Of a stretch of 39,429 nucleotides of DNA, positions 28,586 to 38,728 are shown one piece after another. The notes under the pieces were generated by a model, which was not told the origin of the DNA, searched no databases, and saw only the letters and a list, made by a program, of their open reading frames with translations. The stretch covers positions 1-39,429 of the forward strand of contig JAPLAO010000174.1 in the NCBI GenBank assembly GCA_026393245.1. Reading direction: 5' to 3'. The position numbers and the translations under genes are program-made. The DNA comes from Mycobacterium sp. GTDB taxonomy: Bacteria; Actinomycetota; Actinomycetes; Mycobacteriales; Mycobacteriaceae. The number at the start of each line of letters is the position of its first letter. Position 1 is the stretch's first letter.

Positions 28586-28734
28586 CGCGCCTATGCGTCC
28601 CGACCGACGGGTCCCACCGGCGCGATATCGACGTCAATACCGGAACCGCCCACTGCAGGGTGTGATTCACTTCTTTGCGGCGGGGGAGACCACCGGTCGG
28701 ATCAACGATCGGGATGAGTGGACGTGAGGTGGGT

Positions 28735-29622
28735 ATGAGCAGTCTGCTGAAACTGTTCCGGGTGCTGTGCGCCGGGGTCGTGGCGCTGGCCGGGTGGGGT
28801 GCGCTGACGCCGACCGCCGCGGCTGCCGGCATCGAGTACCTGATGGTCCCGTCGGCTGCGATGGGCCGCGATATTCCGGTCGCCTTCTCCGGTGGCGGCC
28901 CGCATGCCGTGGTGCTGCTCGACGCCTTCAATGCCGCGCCCCAGGTCAGCAACTGGGTGACGCTGGGCAATGCGATGGGCACCCTCGGCGGCCGAGGACT
29001 CTCGGTGGCCGCGCCCGCAGGCGGTGCCTACAGCCTCTATACAAACTGGGAGCAGGACGGCTCCAAGCAGTGGGAGACCTTCCTGGCCGACGAGTTGCCC
29101 AACTGGCTGGCGGCCAACAAGGGCCTCGCACCGGGCGGTCACGGAATCGTCGGCGCTTCTCAAGGGGGGTTGGGAGCGGTGACCATGGCCGCCTTCCATC
29201 CCGACCGCTACAGCTACGCCGGATCGATGTCTGGCTTCCTGACACCGTCGAACACCCAGCTCAACGGCGCCATTTCTAATGGCATCAACGCAAGTGGGGC
29301 CACCGTCGAAGCGATGTGGGGCGCGCCGCAGTTGGGCCGCTGGAAGTTCCGGGATCCGAACGTCCACGCCAACCTGCTGGTGGCCAACAACACCAGGCTC
29401 TGGGTGTTCAGTCCGCAAGCAGTCACCTGTAGCGACCCGTCCGCCATGATCGGATTCTGTGACCAGGCCCAGGGCAGCAACCGAACCTTCTACGCGCACT
29501 ACCGTGCGCTGGGCGGACATAACGGCTACTTCGACTTCCCGGCCTCGGGTAACCATGATTGGGGCACGTGGTCCGCTGCGCTGGGCGCGTTGGCCAACGA
29601 CGTCTCGGCCGCCATCGGTTAG
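28735..29622 (+). CDS. fbpD: MPT51/FbpD-type secreted antigen 85-related protein
   Basis: A 295-residue exported alpha/beta-hydrolase of the antigen 85 family. The signal peptide is residues 1-31 (LLKLFRVLCAGVVALAGWGA...TAAAA). Body segments LMVPSAAMGRDIPVAF, LDAFNAAPQVSNWVT, YTNWEQDGSKQWETF, GSMSGFL and MWGAPQLGRWKF are diagnostic of MPT51 rather than Ag85A/B/C. M. tuberculosis MPT51 lacks the mycolyltransferase triad, but here the nucleophile elbow reads GAS142QGG, H274 lies in GNH-DW where Ag85 has its catalytic His, and D243 lies near the Ag85 Glu. The start ATG 28735 gives a clean signal peptide; ATG 28714 is an alternative. fbpA, normally just upstream, is absent. Confidence 0.92.
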   Translation: MSSLLKLFRVLCAGVVALAGWGALTPTAAAAGIEYLMVPSAAMGRDIPVAFSGGGPHAVVLLDAFNAAPQVSNWVTLGNAMGTLGGRGLSVAAPAGGAYSLYTNWEQDGSKQWETFLADELPNWLAANKGLAPGGHGIVGASQGGLGAVTMAAFHPDRYSYAGSMSGFLTPSNTQLNGAISNGINASGATVEAMWGAPQLGRWKFRDPNVHANLLVANNTRLWVFSPQAVTCSDPSAMIGFCDQAQGSNRTFYAHYRALGGHNGYFDFPASGNHDWGTWSAALGALANDVSAAIG

Positions 29623-29693
29623 CGAACTTTTCCCGGTGACAACCGTTAGGTATCCGCAACGTCATGGAGGCTGGTGCACATTCGCCGAACCGG

Positions 29694-29699
29694 TAGTGT
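29694..29699 (+). promoter_or_regulatory. Predicted -10 element of the DUF732 gene (leaderless type)
   Basis: TAGTGT fits TANNNT; six nt later comes the GTG at 29706. There is no Shine-Dalgarno sequence before that GTG. Confidence 0.42.
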
Positions 29700-29705
29700 G
29701 GAACC

Positions 29706-30251
29706 GTGCAACGCTTGAGTAGCGGTTCGCTCAGCAAACTTTCAGGTACGGGTCGGCGATCCTTCAGTGCGCCTTCGCGACCGGTTTTCGTCGCTGCATC
29801 GCGAGCGGTCTTGGCGGCCGGAGTCGTCGGTCCGGCGGTGTGCTTGCTCGCGGGTTGTAGCTCATCGGGGGCGGATCTGATGAGCACGGTGGCCCTGCCG
29901 TCGCAGCAGAGTGCAGGTTCGGATCAGGGCGTCGTGATGGGAGTGTCGCCAGAGTCGGGACCCCAAACGAGCGCGTTGGATCTGACCCCGGTCCAACGCG
30001 GTTATCTCGACGCACTCATCGCCGCCGGCGTCCACCCCTCATCCGAATTGCGTGCGCTGAGTATCGGTTCGTACGTATGCCAGGCCCGTGCGGCCGGTCA
30101 GAGCGAGCAGGCGGTGAGGGATTACGTGGCCCCGATGGTTCGCAGCGATGTCGCCGACTCCAACGCGTCGTCGCCGCAGTCGGCATCCGTCATCCAGGCG
30201 GACGCGGCCATTGACCACTACATTCTCCTCGCCGGTCAACGGCTCTGCTGA
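29706..30251 (+). CDS. DUF732 domain lipoprotein
   Basis: A 181-residue exported protein. A positively charged N-terminus is followed by a hydrophobic stretch ending in the lipobox LLAG-C (Cys near residue 50), so it should be lipid-anchored. A Ser/Gly-rich linker leads to a C-terminal DUF732-type domain of about 85 residues: RGYLDALIAAGVHPSSE...IGSYVCQARAAGQ, with a second Cys at the very end (LLAGQRLC), consistent with one disulphide. DUF732 proteins are small exported mycobacterial proteins of unknown function. GTG 29706 is supported by the leaderless -10 element. The Culp6 gene starts 3 bp after its stop, so they form one unit, perhaps with mpt51. Confidence 0.85.
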   Translation: MQRLSSGSLSKLSGTGRRSFSAPSRPVFVAASRAVLAAGVVGPAVCLLAGCSSSGADLMSTVALPSQQSAGSDQGVVMGVSPESGPQTSALDLTPVQRGYLDALIAAGVHPSSELRALSIGSYVCQARAAGQSEQAVRDYVAPMVRSDVADSNASSPQSASVIQADAAIDHYILLAGQRLC

Positions 30252-30254
30252 GAC

Positions 30255-31271
30255 ATGGTCCGCAGGTCCGGAAAGACTGATCGCCGCAGACGGCACCGAA
30301 TCCTGGCACTAATCGCCGCTGCCGCTGTTGCACTGGTGGTCGGGTTGGTGGTGGCGATCATCGTGATCGTGGTGCGGCGGCCCGAACCGGCCACGACGGC
30401 CCTTCCACCGACCGCTGTGCCGCCGACGAGCCAACCCGGGCGCAAGCCGCGGCCGGCCTTCCAGGACGCGAGTTGTCCGGACGTCGACCTGATCGCCATC
30501 CCGGGTACCTGGGAGTCCTCGCTAACCGATGACCCGTTCAACCCGACGCAGTTTCCGATTGCCTTGCTGCGCAACGTGACCGGGCCCATTTCCGATCAGT
30601 TCGGCCGCGACCGGGTCGAGGTGTACACCGTTCCCTACACTGCCCAGTTCCACAATCCGCTGTCGGCGGATAGGCAAATGTCCTATAACGACAGCCGCAC
30701 AGAGGGATCTCGGGCAGCGGTGGCGGCGATGACCGCGATGAATGATCGCTGTCCGTTGACCAGTTACGTACTGGTCGGCTTCTCTCAGGGTGCTGTGATC
30801 GCCGGCGATATGGCCAGCGATATCGGCAACGGGCGTGGCCCGGTCGACGAGGACCTAGTGCTGGGAGTGACCCTGATCGCCGACGGCCGTCGACATCCGG
30901 GCGAGGGTGTGGAAATCGGGCCCAACCCGCCCGGCCAGGGTGCGGAGATCACCCTCGCCGAGGTCCCGACTCTGTCGGCGCTGGGCCTGACCATGAGCGG
31001 ACCGCGCCCGGGCGGCTTCGGCGCTCTGAACAACCGCACCAACCAGATCTGTGGGCCCGGCGATCTGATTTGCGCAGCCCCGCAGTCAGCCTTCAATATC
31101 GCCAACCTGCCACAGACAATTCAGGTGCTGGCCGGTGGCGGCGGGCAACCCGTGCACGCGTTGTACAACACGCCGGAGTTTTGGAACCTCGACGGCCTGA
31201 CGTCGACGTCGTGGACACTGAATTGGGCACGTGACCTGATCGTGAACGCACCTCGGCCGCCGCACGATTAG
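30255..31271 (+). CDS. culp6: Cutinase-like phospholipase/thioesterase Culp6 (Rv3802c-like)
   Basis: An essential envelope lipase in mycobacteria with phospholipase A and thioesterase activity, linked to mycolate metabolism. 338 residues; an Arg/Lys-rich N-terminus and one strong hydrophobic segment ([20 protein letters not shown], about residues 16-35) form a membrane anchor, then a Pro/Thr-rich linker. The cutinase domain begins near [15 protein letters not shown]. The nucleophile is S177 in GFSQG (Ser175 in Rv3802c). The Asp lies in the [10 protein letters not shown] region and the His in [11 protein letters not shown]. Start ATG 30255 is 3 bp after the DUF732 stop. Gene order culp6-fadD32-pks13-accD4 matches M. 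tuberculosis. Confidence 0.95.
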   Translation: MVRRSGKTDRRRRHRILALIAAAAVALVVGLVVAIIVIVVRRPEPATTALPPTAVPPTSQPGRKPRPAFQDASCPDVDLIAIPGTWESSLTDDPFNPTQFPIALLRNVTGPISDQFGRDRVEVYTVPYTAQFHNPLSADRQMSYNDSRTEGSRAAVAAMTAMNDRCPLTSYVLVGFSQGAVIAGDMASDIGNGRGPVDEDLVLGVTLIADGRRHPGEGVEIGPNPPGQGAEITLAEVPTLSALGLTMSGPRPGGFGALNNRTNQICGPGDLICAAPQSAFNIANLPQTIQVLAGGGGQPVHALYNTPEFWNLDGLTSTSWTLNWARDLIVNAPRPPHD

Positions 31272-31295
31272 ACCGCGGTCCAACGGCGCTGCGAT

Positions 31296-31324
31296 TTGGC
31301 TGCTGCACACATTGGGATTAACAT
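31296..31324 (+). promoter_or_regulatory. Predicted promoter of the fadD32-pks13-accD4 operon
   Basis: TTGGCT (31296-31301), a 17-bp spacer, then TAACAT (31319-31324). The site opens a conspicuously AT-rich stretch (to about 31350) in an otherwise GC-rich region and would give a leader of about 140 nt before fadD32. Confidence 0.45.
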
Positions 31325-31350
31325 TAAGAGGAAAATAAGGCCTGATAAAA

Positions 31351-31372
31351 GCCGGTCCGACGAAGGATCGGC
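31351..31372 (+). promoter_or_regulatory. Hairpin in the predicted fadD32 leader
   Basis: GCCGGTCC (31351-31358) pairs with GGATCGGC (31365-31372) over eight positions, with one G-U pair and a 6-nt loop, 20-30 nt after the predicted transcription start. It could stabilise the leader or act in attenuation; there is no evidence beyond the pairing. Confidence 0.3.
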
Positions 31373-31472
31373 GAAAACCCGCGAGCGTGCCGGTGGCCGC
31401 CCGCCGACGGCGCGCCGCGGGGTTGCCGCCCACCGCGGCCCGACACGGAGTGTGTTCTGACAGGAGAGTGGT

Positions 31473-33362
31473 ATGCCGTTCCATAACCCGTTCATCAAGG
31501 ACGGACGGATTACCTTCCCGGAAGGCGCCAGCCTCGTCAAGCACGTCGAACGGTGGGCCAAGGTCCGCGGCGACAAACTTGCCTACCGTTTCCTGGACTT
31601 CTCCACCGAGCGTGACGGTGTCGCCCACGATCTGCGCTGGGCTGACTTCAGCATCCGCAACCGCGCTGTCGCCGCGCGCCTGCAACAGGTGACCCAACCC
31701 GGCGACCGGGTGGCAATCCTGTGCCCGCAGAACCTCGAGTACCTCATCGCGTTCTTTGGAACGCTGTATTCCGGCCGTATCGCGGTACCGCTGTTCGACC
31801 CGTCTGAGCCTGGTCACGTGGGCCGGCTTCATGCCGTTCTGGATAACTGCGAGCCGTCGGCGATCCTCACCACCACCGAGGCTGCAGAAGGGGTCCGGAA
31901 ATTCTTCCGCACCCGCCCGGCCAACGAGCGTCCGCGCGTCATCGCCGTGGACGCCGTGCCCGACGAGGTCGGTGCCGCCTGGGAACCGGTGGAGACCGAT
32001 CAACAGAACATCGCCTATCTGCAATACACCTCCGGATCCACGCGCATCCCCACCGGTGTGCAGATCACCGAGCAGAACCTCGCCACCAACGTGGTGCAGG
32101 TGATCGAGGCACTCCAGGGAGAGGAAGGCGACCGCGGCGTCAGCTGGCTGCCCTTCTTCCACGATATGGGTCTGATCACGGCGCTGTTGTCACCCATGAT
32201 CGGCCACTTTTTCACCTTCATGACACCGGCTGCGTTCGTGCGCCGGCCCGGTCGCTGGATCCGCGAGATGGCTCGCAAGCCCGAGGATGAGGGCGGCGTC
32301 ATCTCAGTGGCACCGAACTTCGCGTTCGACCATGCCGCGGCCCGCGGTCTACCGCGCGACGGTGAGCAGCCGTTGGATCTGTCCAATATCAAGGCGATCC
32401 TCAATGGCAGCGAACCGATCTCGGCGGCCACCGTTCGCCGGTTCAACGAGGCGTTCGAGCCGTTCGGTTTTCCCGCCCGGGCCATCAAACCGTCCTACGG
32501 CCTGGCCGAGGCGACATTGTTCGTGTCCACCACACCGGCCGGTCAACCGCCCAAGATCGTCACCGTCGACCGCGATCAACTCAACGCCAATCACTTCATC
32601 GAGGTTCCCGAGGATTCCCCCGCCGCGGTCGCCCAGGCGTCGGCAGGCAAGATCGGCGTCGCCGAATGGGCGGCGATCGTCGACCACGAGACCGCAAGCG
32701 AACTGCTCGACGGTCAGATCGGCGAGATCTGGATCAGCGGACCGAATATGGGCACCGGCTACTGGAATAAACCCGAGGAAACGGTCGCGACCTTCCAGAA
32801 CATTCTCAAGTCGCGGACCAGTCCGTCCCATGCCGACGGTGCGGCCGACGACGCCAACTGGGTGCGCACCGGTGACCTCGGCGCCTACCACGACGGCGAC
32901 CTCTACATCACCGGCCGGGTCAAGGATCTGGTGATCATCGACGGCCGTAACCACTACCCGCAGGATCTCGAGTACTCGGCGCAGGAGGCCACCAGGGCAC
33001 TGCGAACCGGTTTCGTCGCGGCGTTCTCGGTGCCGGCCAATCAACTCCCCGACGAGGTGTTCGCCAACGCGCAATCGGGTCTCAAGCGCGACCCCGGTGA
33101 TACGTCCGAACAACTGGTTATCGTCGGCGAGCGTGCGGCCGGCACCCACAAGATGGAAGTTGATCCCATCTCTGACGCCATCCGTGCGGCGATCGCCGTC
33201 CGCCACGGTGTCACCGTGCGCGATGTGCTGCTGACGTCGGCCGGTGCAATCCCGCGCACCTCCAGCGGCAAGATCGGCCGTCGCGCCTGCCGGGCCGCCT
33301 ACCTCGACGGCAGCCTGCGCAGCGGGAAGATCGCCAACGCCTTTCCTGACGAGGCGGAATGA
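31473..33362 (+). CDS. fadD32: Long-chain fatty acyl-AMP ligase FadD32
   Basis: Activates very-long-chain meromycolic acid as acyl-AMP and loads it onto the N-terminal ACP of Pks13 in the final mycolic acid condensation. 629 residues, close to M. tuberculosis FadD32 (637). The ATP-binding P-loop-like motif is [12 protein letters not shown] near residue 187; further core segments are [24 protein letters not shown], and the C-terminal hinge and domain [34 protein letters not shown]. As in other FAALs, the protein continues to a C-terminal [14 protein letters not shown] 31473 follows AGGAGAG. The stop overlaps pks13 by 4 bp, matching the functional coupling of the two enzymes. Confidence 0.98.
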   Translation: MPFHNPFIKDGRITFPEGASLVKHVERWAKVRGDKLAYRFLDFSTERDGVAHDLRWADFSIRNRAVAARLQQVTQPGDRVAILCPQNLEYLIAFFGTLYSGRIAVPLFDPSEPGHVGRLHAVLDNCEPSAILTTTEAAEGVRKFFRTRPANERPRVIAVDAVPDEVGAAWEPVETDQQNIAYLQYTSGSTRIPTGVQITEQNLATNVVQVIEALQGEEGDRGVSWLPFFHDMGLITALLSPMIGHFFTFMTPAAFVRRPGRWIREMARKPEDEGGVISVAPNFAFDHAAARGLPRDGEQPLDLSNIKAILNGSEPISAATVRRFNEAFEPFGFPARAIKPSYGLAEATLFVSTTPAGQPPKIVTVDRDQLNANHFIEVPEDSPAAVAQASAGKIGVAEWAAIVDHETASELLDGQIGEIWISGPNMGTGYWNKPEETVATFQNILKSRTSPSHADGAADDANWVRTGDLGAYHDGDLYITGRVKDLVIIDGRNHYPQDLEYSAQEATRALRTGFVAAFSVPANQLPDEVFANAQSGLKRDPGDTSEQLVIVGERAAGTHKMEVDPISDAIRAAIAVRHGVTVRDVLLTSAGAIPRTSSGKIGRRACRAAYLDGSLRSGKIANAFPDEAE

Positions 33363-36300
33363 CGACTGAAGGCCCGGCATCCGATTCAACGATGCCCGCC
33401 GAGCCCCCCGAGCTCGAAGAACCGCCGGCTCAGGCCGCCGGGAGTGAGCTGGCGCGCACCGATATGTCGGTGCCGGAGATGCGCGGGTGGCTGCGCAACT
33501 GGGTGGCAGTAGCCACCGGGCAGTCGCCGGACACCATCGACGAGTCCACGCCGATGGTCGAGCTCGGGCTGTCCTCGCGCGACGCGGTGGCGATGGCCAG
33601 TGACATCGAGGACCTGACCGGTGTCACCCTGACCGCGACGGTGGCATTCCGGCACCCCACAATCGAGTCGCTTGCGGTGGTGATCATCGAAGGCGAGCCC
33701 GAGCTCGAGCCTTACGATCCGGACGAGGACTGGACCCGCACCCGTGACGTCGCCGATATTGCGATCGTCGGTCTGGCGACGCGGTTCCCCGGCGATATGA
33801 ACACCCCCGACCAAATGTGGCAGGCGCTGCTCGAGGGCCGTGATGCCATCACCGACCTGCCCGAGGGTCGCTGGGCGGAGTTCATGGACGAGCCGCGGCT
33901 GGCCGAACGGATCGCCAAGGCCCGCACCCGCGGCGGCTACCTCACCGATATCAAGGGCTTCGACTCCGAATTTTTCGCGCTGTCGAAGATGGAGGCCGAC
34001 AACCTCGATCCGCAGCAGCGCCTCGCGCTCGAGTTGACCTGGGAGGCGCTGGAAGGCGCCCACATCCCGGCGTCGAGCCTGCGCGGCACAAGCGTTGGGG
34101 TGTTCGTCGGCAGTTCCACCAACGATTACAGCTACCTGGCGATGATGGATCCGCGGACCGCGCACCCGTACGCCATCACCGGCACCGCGAGTTCGATCAT
34201 CGCCAACCGGGTGTCCTACTTCTACGACTTCCGCGGACCGTCCGTGGCCGTCGACACTGCCTGTTCGTCGTCGCTGGTGGCCGTGCACCAGGGTGTGGCG
34301 GCACTGCGGTCCGGTGAGGCCGACCTGGTGGTGGCCGGCGGGGTGAACGCGCTCGTGACCCCGGCCGTCACACTCGGCTTCGACGAGGTCGGCGGCGTGC
34401 TCGCACCGGACGGGCGGATCAAATCGTTCTCCGCCGACGCCGACGGTTACGCACGTTCGGAGGGCGCGGGCATGTTGGTGCTCAAGCGACTCGATGACGC
34501 ACGTCGGGACGGCGACGATATTCTCGCCGTCATCGCAGGCAGTGCGATCAACCATGACGGCCGATCCAACGGCATGCTCGCACCCAATCCCGATGCCCAG
34601 GCCGATGTGCTGCGCCGGGCCTATCGCGATGCCGGGATCAACCCGCGCGATGTCGATTACGTCGAGGCGCACGGCACCGGAACGATTCTGGGCGACCCGA
34701 TCGAAGCCGACGCGCTCGGGCGCGTCATCGGCCGGGGCCGTGCCGCAGATCAACCCGCACTGCTCGGTGCGGTCAAGTCCAATGTGGGTCACCTGGAATC
34801 CGCCGCCGGTGCCGCCAGCCTGGCCAAGGTGGCACTGTCATTGCGCCACAACAAGATTCCGGCATCGATCAATTATGCCGGGCCCAACCCCTACATCGAC
34901 TTTGACGCAGTCCATCTTCGGGTGGTCGAGGCGGCTACCGATTGGCCGCGCTACAGCGGACATGCCATCGCCGGGGTGTCCGGCTTCGGATTCGGCGGTG
35001 CCAATGCGCATCTGGTGCTGCGCGAGGTGCTGCCTGAGGATCTCATCGAGCCCGCACCCGAACCCGAGCCTGAGTCGGAGACGTCGTCGGCGTCCGAGGC
35101 GGCCGCCGTGTACGTGGGCGGCGTCCGGATGGATGAGTACGGCGAATTCATTCATGAAGGTGCCGGTGATGACGACGGTTACGGCGATGTCGACTACTAC
35201 GCGGCTGTCGACGGCGAGCCCGAACTTCCCGGTCTGACTGATGAGGCGCTGCGACTGCTGGCGATAGCCCGCGAGGAGCTCGATACCGAGGTTCTGCCCG
35301 TTGCCGTTGTGCCGTTGGCAGTTTCAGGTTTTCTGACCTCGCGGAAAAGGGCTACCGCTACCGAACTCGCAGACTGGATCGACAGCCCAGCCGGGCGGGC
35401 CTCGTCGCTGGAATCAATTGGCCGCTCGCTGTCCCGGCGTAATCACGGGCGCTCCCGCTCTGTCGTCATGGCCCACGACCACGACGAAGCCGTCAAGGGT
35501 CTGCGTGCGATCGCCGACGGAAAAATGAGTCCACTGGTGTATAGCGCTGACGGCCCGGTCACCAACGGCCCGGTATGGGTGTTGGCCGGATTCGGCGCCC
35601 AGCACCGCAAGATGGGCAAGAGTCTGTACCTGCGCGACAACGTCTTTGCCGAGTGGATCAACACGGTGGACAGCCTGGTTCAGGATGAACGCGGCTACTC
35701 GATCCTCGAACTGATCCTGGATGACTCGGTTGACTACACCGACGAAACCTGCGAGTACCCGATCGAAGTGGTGCAGCTGGTGATCTTTGCGATCCAGATC
35801 GCCCTCGGCGAACTGCTGCGCCATCACGGTGCGAAACCTGCTGCGGTGGTTGGCCAGTCGCTGGGCGAGGCGGCCGCGGCCTACTTCGCCGGCGGGTTGT
35901 CACTGGCGGATGCCACCCGCACCATCTGCGCCCGCTCGCACCTGATGGGCGAGGGCGAGGCGATGCTGTTCGGCGAGTACATCCGCCTGATGGCATTGGT
36001 CGAATACTCCGCCGAGGAGATCAGGGACGTTTTCTCCGACTTCCCCGATCTGGAAGTGTGCGTCTACGCCGCGCCGACTCAGACCGTGATCGGCGGACCG
36101 CCTGAGCAGGTGGACGCGATCATCGCCCGCGCCGAGGCGGAAGGGAAGTTCGCTCGCAAGTTCCAGACGAAGGGTGCCAGCCACACCACCCAGATGGATC
36201 CGCTGCTGGGGGAATTGGCCGCCGAGTTGCAGGGCATCACGCCGCATCCGCCTGTGATCGGCTACTTCTCCACCGTGCACGAGGGCGGCTATATTCGGCC

Positions 36301-38728
36301 GGGCGGCGAGCCGATCCACGACGTGGACTACTGGAAGAAGGGCCTGCGGCACAGCGTCCACTTCACCCAGGGCATCCGCAACGCCGTCGACAACGGGCAC
36401 ACCACCTTCTTGGAACTGGCGCCAAACCCGGTGGCGCTCATGCAGGTTGGCCTGACGACAGCCGCCGCGGGCTTGCATGACGCGCAGCTGATCGGCACGC
36501 TCGCCCGCAAGTCCGATGAGGTGGAGTCGGTGGTGGCTGCGATGGCGCAGCTCTACACCTACGGCCACGGCCTTGATTTCGCGACCTTGTTCACACCGGC
36601 GGCGGGCCCGGACGATTACGCCGATATCCCGCCGACTCGGTTCAAGCGTAAGCCGCACTGGCTCAACGCGCGCTTCTCTGCCGACGGTTCGGGCATCCTG
36701 CCCGGTACGCACGTCGCGATGCCGGACGGGCGGCACGTCTGGGAATACGCGCCGCAGGGGCCGACGGATCTGGCGGTATTGGTGAAAGCCGCTGCGGTAC
36801 AGGTACTTCCGGATGCAACGTTGACCGCCTCCGAGCAACGAGCGGTGCCCGGCGACGGTGCCCGGCTGGTGACCACCCTCACCCGCCACCCGGGCGGGGC
36901 TGCGGTGCAGGTGCACGCCCGCATCGAGGAGTCGTTCACTCTGGTCTACGACGCCATCGTCAGCCGGTCAGGTGCGGTGTCGAGTCTGCCGGTCGCGGTG
37001 GCCACCGGCGTCGCGGTGAGCGCACCGACTGTGGTGGCCGAGCCTGTCGAGGACAGCCCGGATGCCGATATCCTGCACGACAGCCTCGCCGCCGGCGCCG
37101 GACTAACCGCCAGCCTTGGCAAGTGGTCGCCGGATTCGGCCGAGACCGTGCACGACCGGTTGTCGACGATCGTCGGCAGCGCGATGGGTTACGAGCCCGA
37201 GGACCTGCCCTGGGAGGTTCCCTTAATCGAACTCGGGTTGGACTCGTTGATGGCGGTGCGGATCAAGAACCGCGTCGAGTACGACTTCGATCTCCCACCG
37301 ATCCAGCTGACCGCGGTTCGCGACGCGAATCTCTATGCCGTTGAGAAGCTCATCGCGTACGCGATCGAGAATCGCGAGGCCGTGTCTGAGCTACACGAGC
37401 ACCAGAAGACGCTCACTCCGGACGAGATCGCTGCCGAGCAAGCCGCGATAGCCGCCGGTGAGATTCCGGCGGAACTGGCGGCCAAGCTTGCCGCCAAGCA
37501 CCCCGAACTCCATTCCGATGTGCCGCCGCCGCCGACCGATCCCGCCGGTCCGGGAATTCCGGCGCCGCCGACCGATCCCGCGCCATCCCCTTCAGCCGCG
37601 GCCGGTAAGGCGCTCAGCCAACAGGCCGTCATCGATGCGCTGGGTACCGACGTGCCGCCCCGCGAGGCCGCCGAGCGCATCACGTTCGCGACCTGGGCGA
37701 TCGTCACCGGCAAATCACCGGGCGGAATCTTCAACGAATTGCCGAAGGTCGACGACGAGACCGCCGCCAAGATCGCCGAACGGCTCTCCGAGCGGGCCGA
37801 GGGCACCATCACCGTCGAGCAGGTGAAGGCCGCCACGACCATCGAGGGATTGGCTACCGACGTTCGTGAGTACCTGGAGGCCGGCGAACTCGAGGGGTTC
37901 GTTCGCACCCTGCGGGCGCCGAAAGAGGGCGTCGAGGGCGTGCCGGTCTTCGTATTCCACCCGGCCGGTGGTTCGACGGTGGTCTACGAGCCACTTATCA
38001 AGCGCCTACCGGCCGACAACCCGGTCTACGGACTGGAACGGGTCGAAGGTTCCATCGAGGAACGGGCTCAGCAGTACGTTCCCAAGCTTCTGGAGATCGG
38101 CGGAACCGGCCCGTTCATTCTCGCCGGCTGGTCACTGGGTGGGGCGCTGGCTTACGCGTGTGCGGTCGGACTCGACCGCGCCGGAGCCGACGTCCGGTTC
38201 GTCGGGCTGATCGACACGGTTCGCGCCGGCGAGGACGTCCCTCAGACCACAGAGGAGATCCGTGCCCGCTGGGACCGCTACGCGTTGTTCGCGCAGCGGA
38301 CCTTCAATGTCGAGATCCCGGCCATCCCCTACGAGCAGCTGGAGAACCTCGACGACGACGGCCAGGTCCGGTTCGTGCTCGACGCCGTCAAGGCAAGCGG
38401 GGTGAACATCCCAGGCGGCGTCATCGAACATCAGCGCACCTCATACCTCGACAATCGTGCCCTCGACACCGCCAGGATCGAGCCGTTCGACCGGCACGTG
38501 ACGCTGTACATGGCCGACCGGTATCACGATGACGCGATCATGTTCGAACCGCGGTACGGCATCCGTCAGCCGGACGGCGGATGGGGTCGGTTCGCATCCG
38601 ATCTCGAGGTGGTGCCGATCGGGGGCGAGCACATCCAGGCGATCGACGAGCCGTACATTGCCAAGGTGGGCGCGCACCTCAGCGAAGCGATCACCCGGAT
38701 TCAAGCGCAGGAGAAGCAGGGCCAGTGA
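33359..38728 (+). CDS. pks13: Polyketide synthase Pks13 (mycolic acid condensase)
   Basis: Condenses a meromycoloyl chain with a carboxylated C24-C26 acyl chain to the beta-keto precursor of mycolic acids and transfers it to trehalose. 1789 residues against 1733 in M. tuberculosis. Domain order: N-terminal ACP (about 37-115, phosphopantetheine Ser73 in [10 protein letters not shown]), KS (about 130-550, C302 in DTACSSS, plus EAHGTGT and KSNVGHLES), an acidic linker, AT (about 740-1095, S834 in GQSLGEA), C-terminal ACP (about 1260-1337, S1296 in GLDSLMA), a Pro-rich linker, and thioesterase (from about 1527, S1592 in GWSLGG, His in GGEHIQ). All active residues are present. Extra length lies in the linkers. 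ATG 33359 overlaps fadD32; the stop overlaps accD4. Confidence 0.98.
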   Translation: MTTEGPASDSTMPAEPPELEEPPAQAAGSELARTDMSVPEMRGWLRNWVAVATGQSPDTIDESTPMVELGLSSRDAVAMASDIEDLTGVTLTATVAFRHPTIESLAVVIIEGEPELEPYDPDEDWTRTRDVADIAIVGLATRFPGDMNTPDQMWQALLEGRDAITDLPEGRWAEFMDEPRLAERIAKARTRGGYLTDIKGFDSEFFALSKMEADNLDPQQRLALELTWEALEGAHIPASSLRGTSVGVFVGSSTNDYSYLAMMDPRTAHPYAITGTASSIIANRVSYFYDFRGPSVAVDTACSSSLVAVHQGVAALRSGEADLVVAGGVNALVTPAVTLGFDEVGGVLAPDGRIKSFSADADGYARSEGAGMLVLKRLDDARRDGDDILAVIAGSAINHDGRSNGMLAPNPDAQADVLRRAYRDAGINPRDVDYVEAHGTGTILGDPIEADALGRVIGRGRAADQPALLGAVKSNVGHLESAAGAASLAKVALSLRHNKIPASINYAGPNPYIDFDAVHLRVVEAATDWPRYSGHAIAGVSGFGFGGANAHLVLREVLPEDLIEPAPEPEPESETSSASEAAAVYVGGVRMDEYGEFIHEGAGDDDGYGDVDYYAAVDGEPELPGLTDEALRLLAIAREELDTEVLPVAVVPLAVSGFLTSRKRATATELADWIDSPAGRASSLESIGRSLSRRNHGRSRSVVMAHDHDEAVKGLRAIADGKMSPLVYSADGPVTNGPVWVLAGFGAQHRKMGKSLYLRDNVFAEWINTVDSLVQDERGYSILELILDDSVDYTDETCEYPIEVVQLVIFAIQIALGELLRHHGAKPAAVVGQSLGEAAAAYFAGGLSLADATRTICARSHLMGEGEAMLFGEYIRLMALVEYSAEEIRDVFSDFPDLEVCVYAAPTQTVIGGPPEQVDAIIARAEAEGKFARKFQTKGASHTTQMDPLLGELAAELQGITPHPPVIGYFSTVHEGGYIRPGGEPIHDVDYWKKGLRHSVHFTQGIRNAVDNGHTTFLELAPNPVALMQVGLTTAAAGLHDAQLIGTLARKSDEVESVVAAMAQLYTYGHGLDFATLFTPAAGPDDYADIPPTRFKRKPHWLNARFSADGSGILPGTHVAMPDGRHVWEYAPQGPTDLAVLVKAAAVQVLPDATLTASEQRAVPGDGARLVTTLTRHPGGAAVQVHARIEESFTLVYDAIVSRSGAVSSLPVAVATGVAVSAPTVVAEPVEDSPDADILHDSLAAGAGLTASLGKWSPDSAETVHDRLSTIVGSAMGYEPEDLPWEVPLIELGLDSLMAVRIKNRVEYDFDLPPIQLTAVRDANLYAVEKLIAYAIENREAVSELHEHQKTLTPDEIAAEQAAIAAGEIPAELAAKLAAKHPELHSDVPPPPTDPAGPGIPAPPTDPAPSPSAAAGKALSQQAVIDALGTDVPPREAAERITFATWAIVTGKSPGGIFNELPKVDDETAAKIAERLSERAEGTITVEQVKAATTIEGLATDVREYLEAGELEGFVRTLRAPKEGVEGVPVFVFHPAGGSTVVYEPLIKRLPADNPVYGLERVEGSIEERAQQYVPKLLEIGGTGPFILAGWSLGGALAYACAVGLDRAGADVRFVGLIDTVRAGEDVPQTTEEIRARWDRYALFAQRTFNVEIPAIPYEQLENLDDDGQVRFVLDAVKASGVNIPGGVIEHQRTSYLDNRALDTARIEPFDRHVTLYMADRYHDDAIMFEPRYGIRQPDGGWGRFASDLEVVPIGGEHIQAIDEPYIAKVGAHLSEAITRIQAQEKQGQ

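Noticed and set aside
31086-33389. Long minus-strand frames opposite culp6 and fadD32
   Set aside because: His/Arg/Gly-rich shadow translations with no recognisable domain; both plus-strand genes are well supported.
33386-34792. 468-codon minus-strand frame opposite pks13
   Set aside because: An antisense shadow typical of high-GC coding sequence; the plus strand encodes intact ACP and KS domains.
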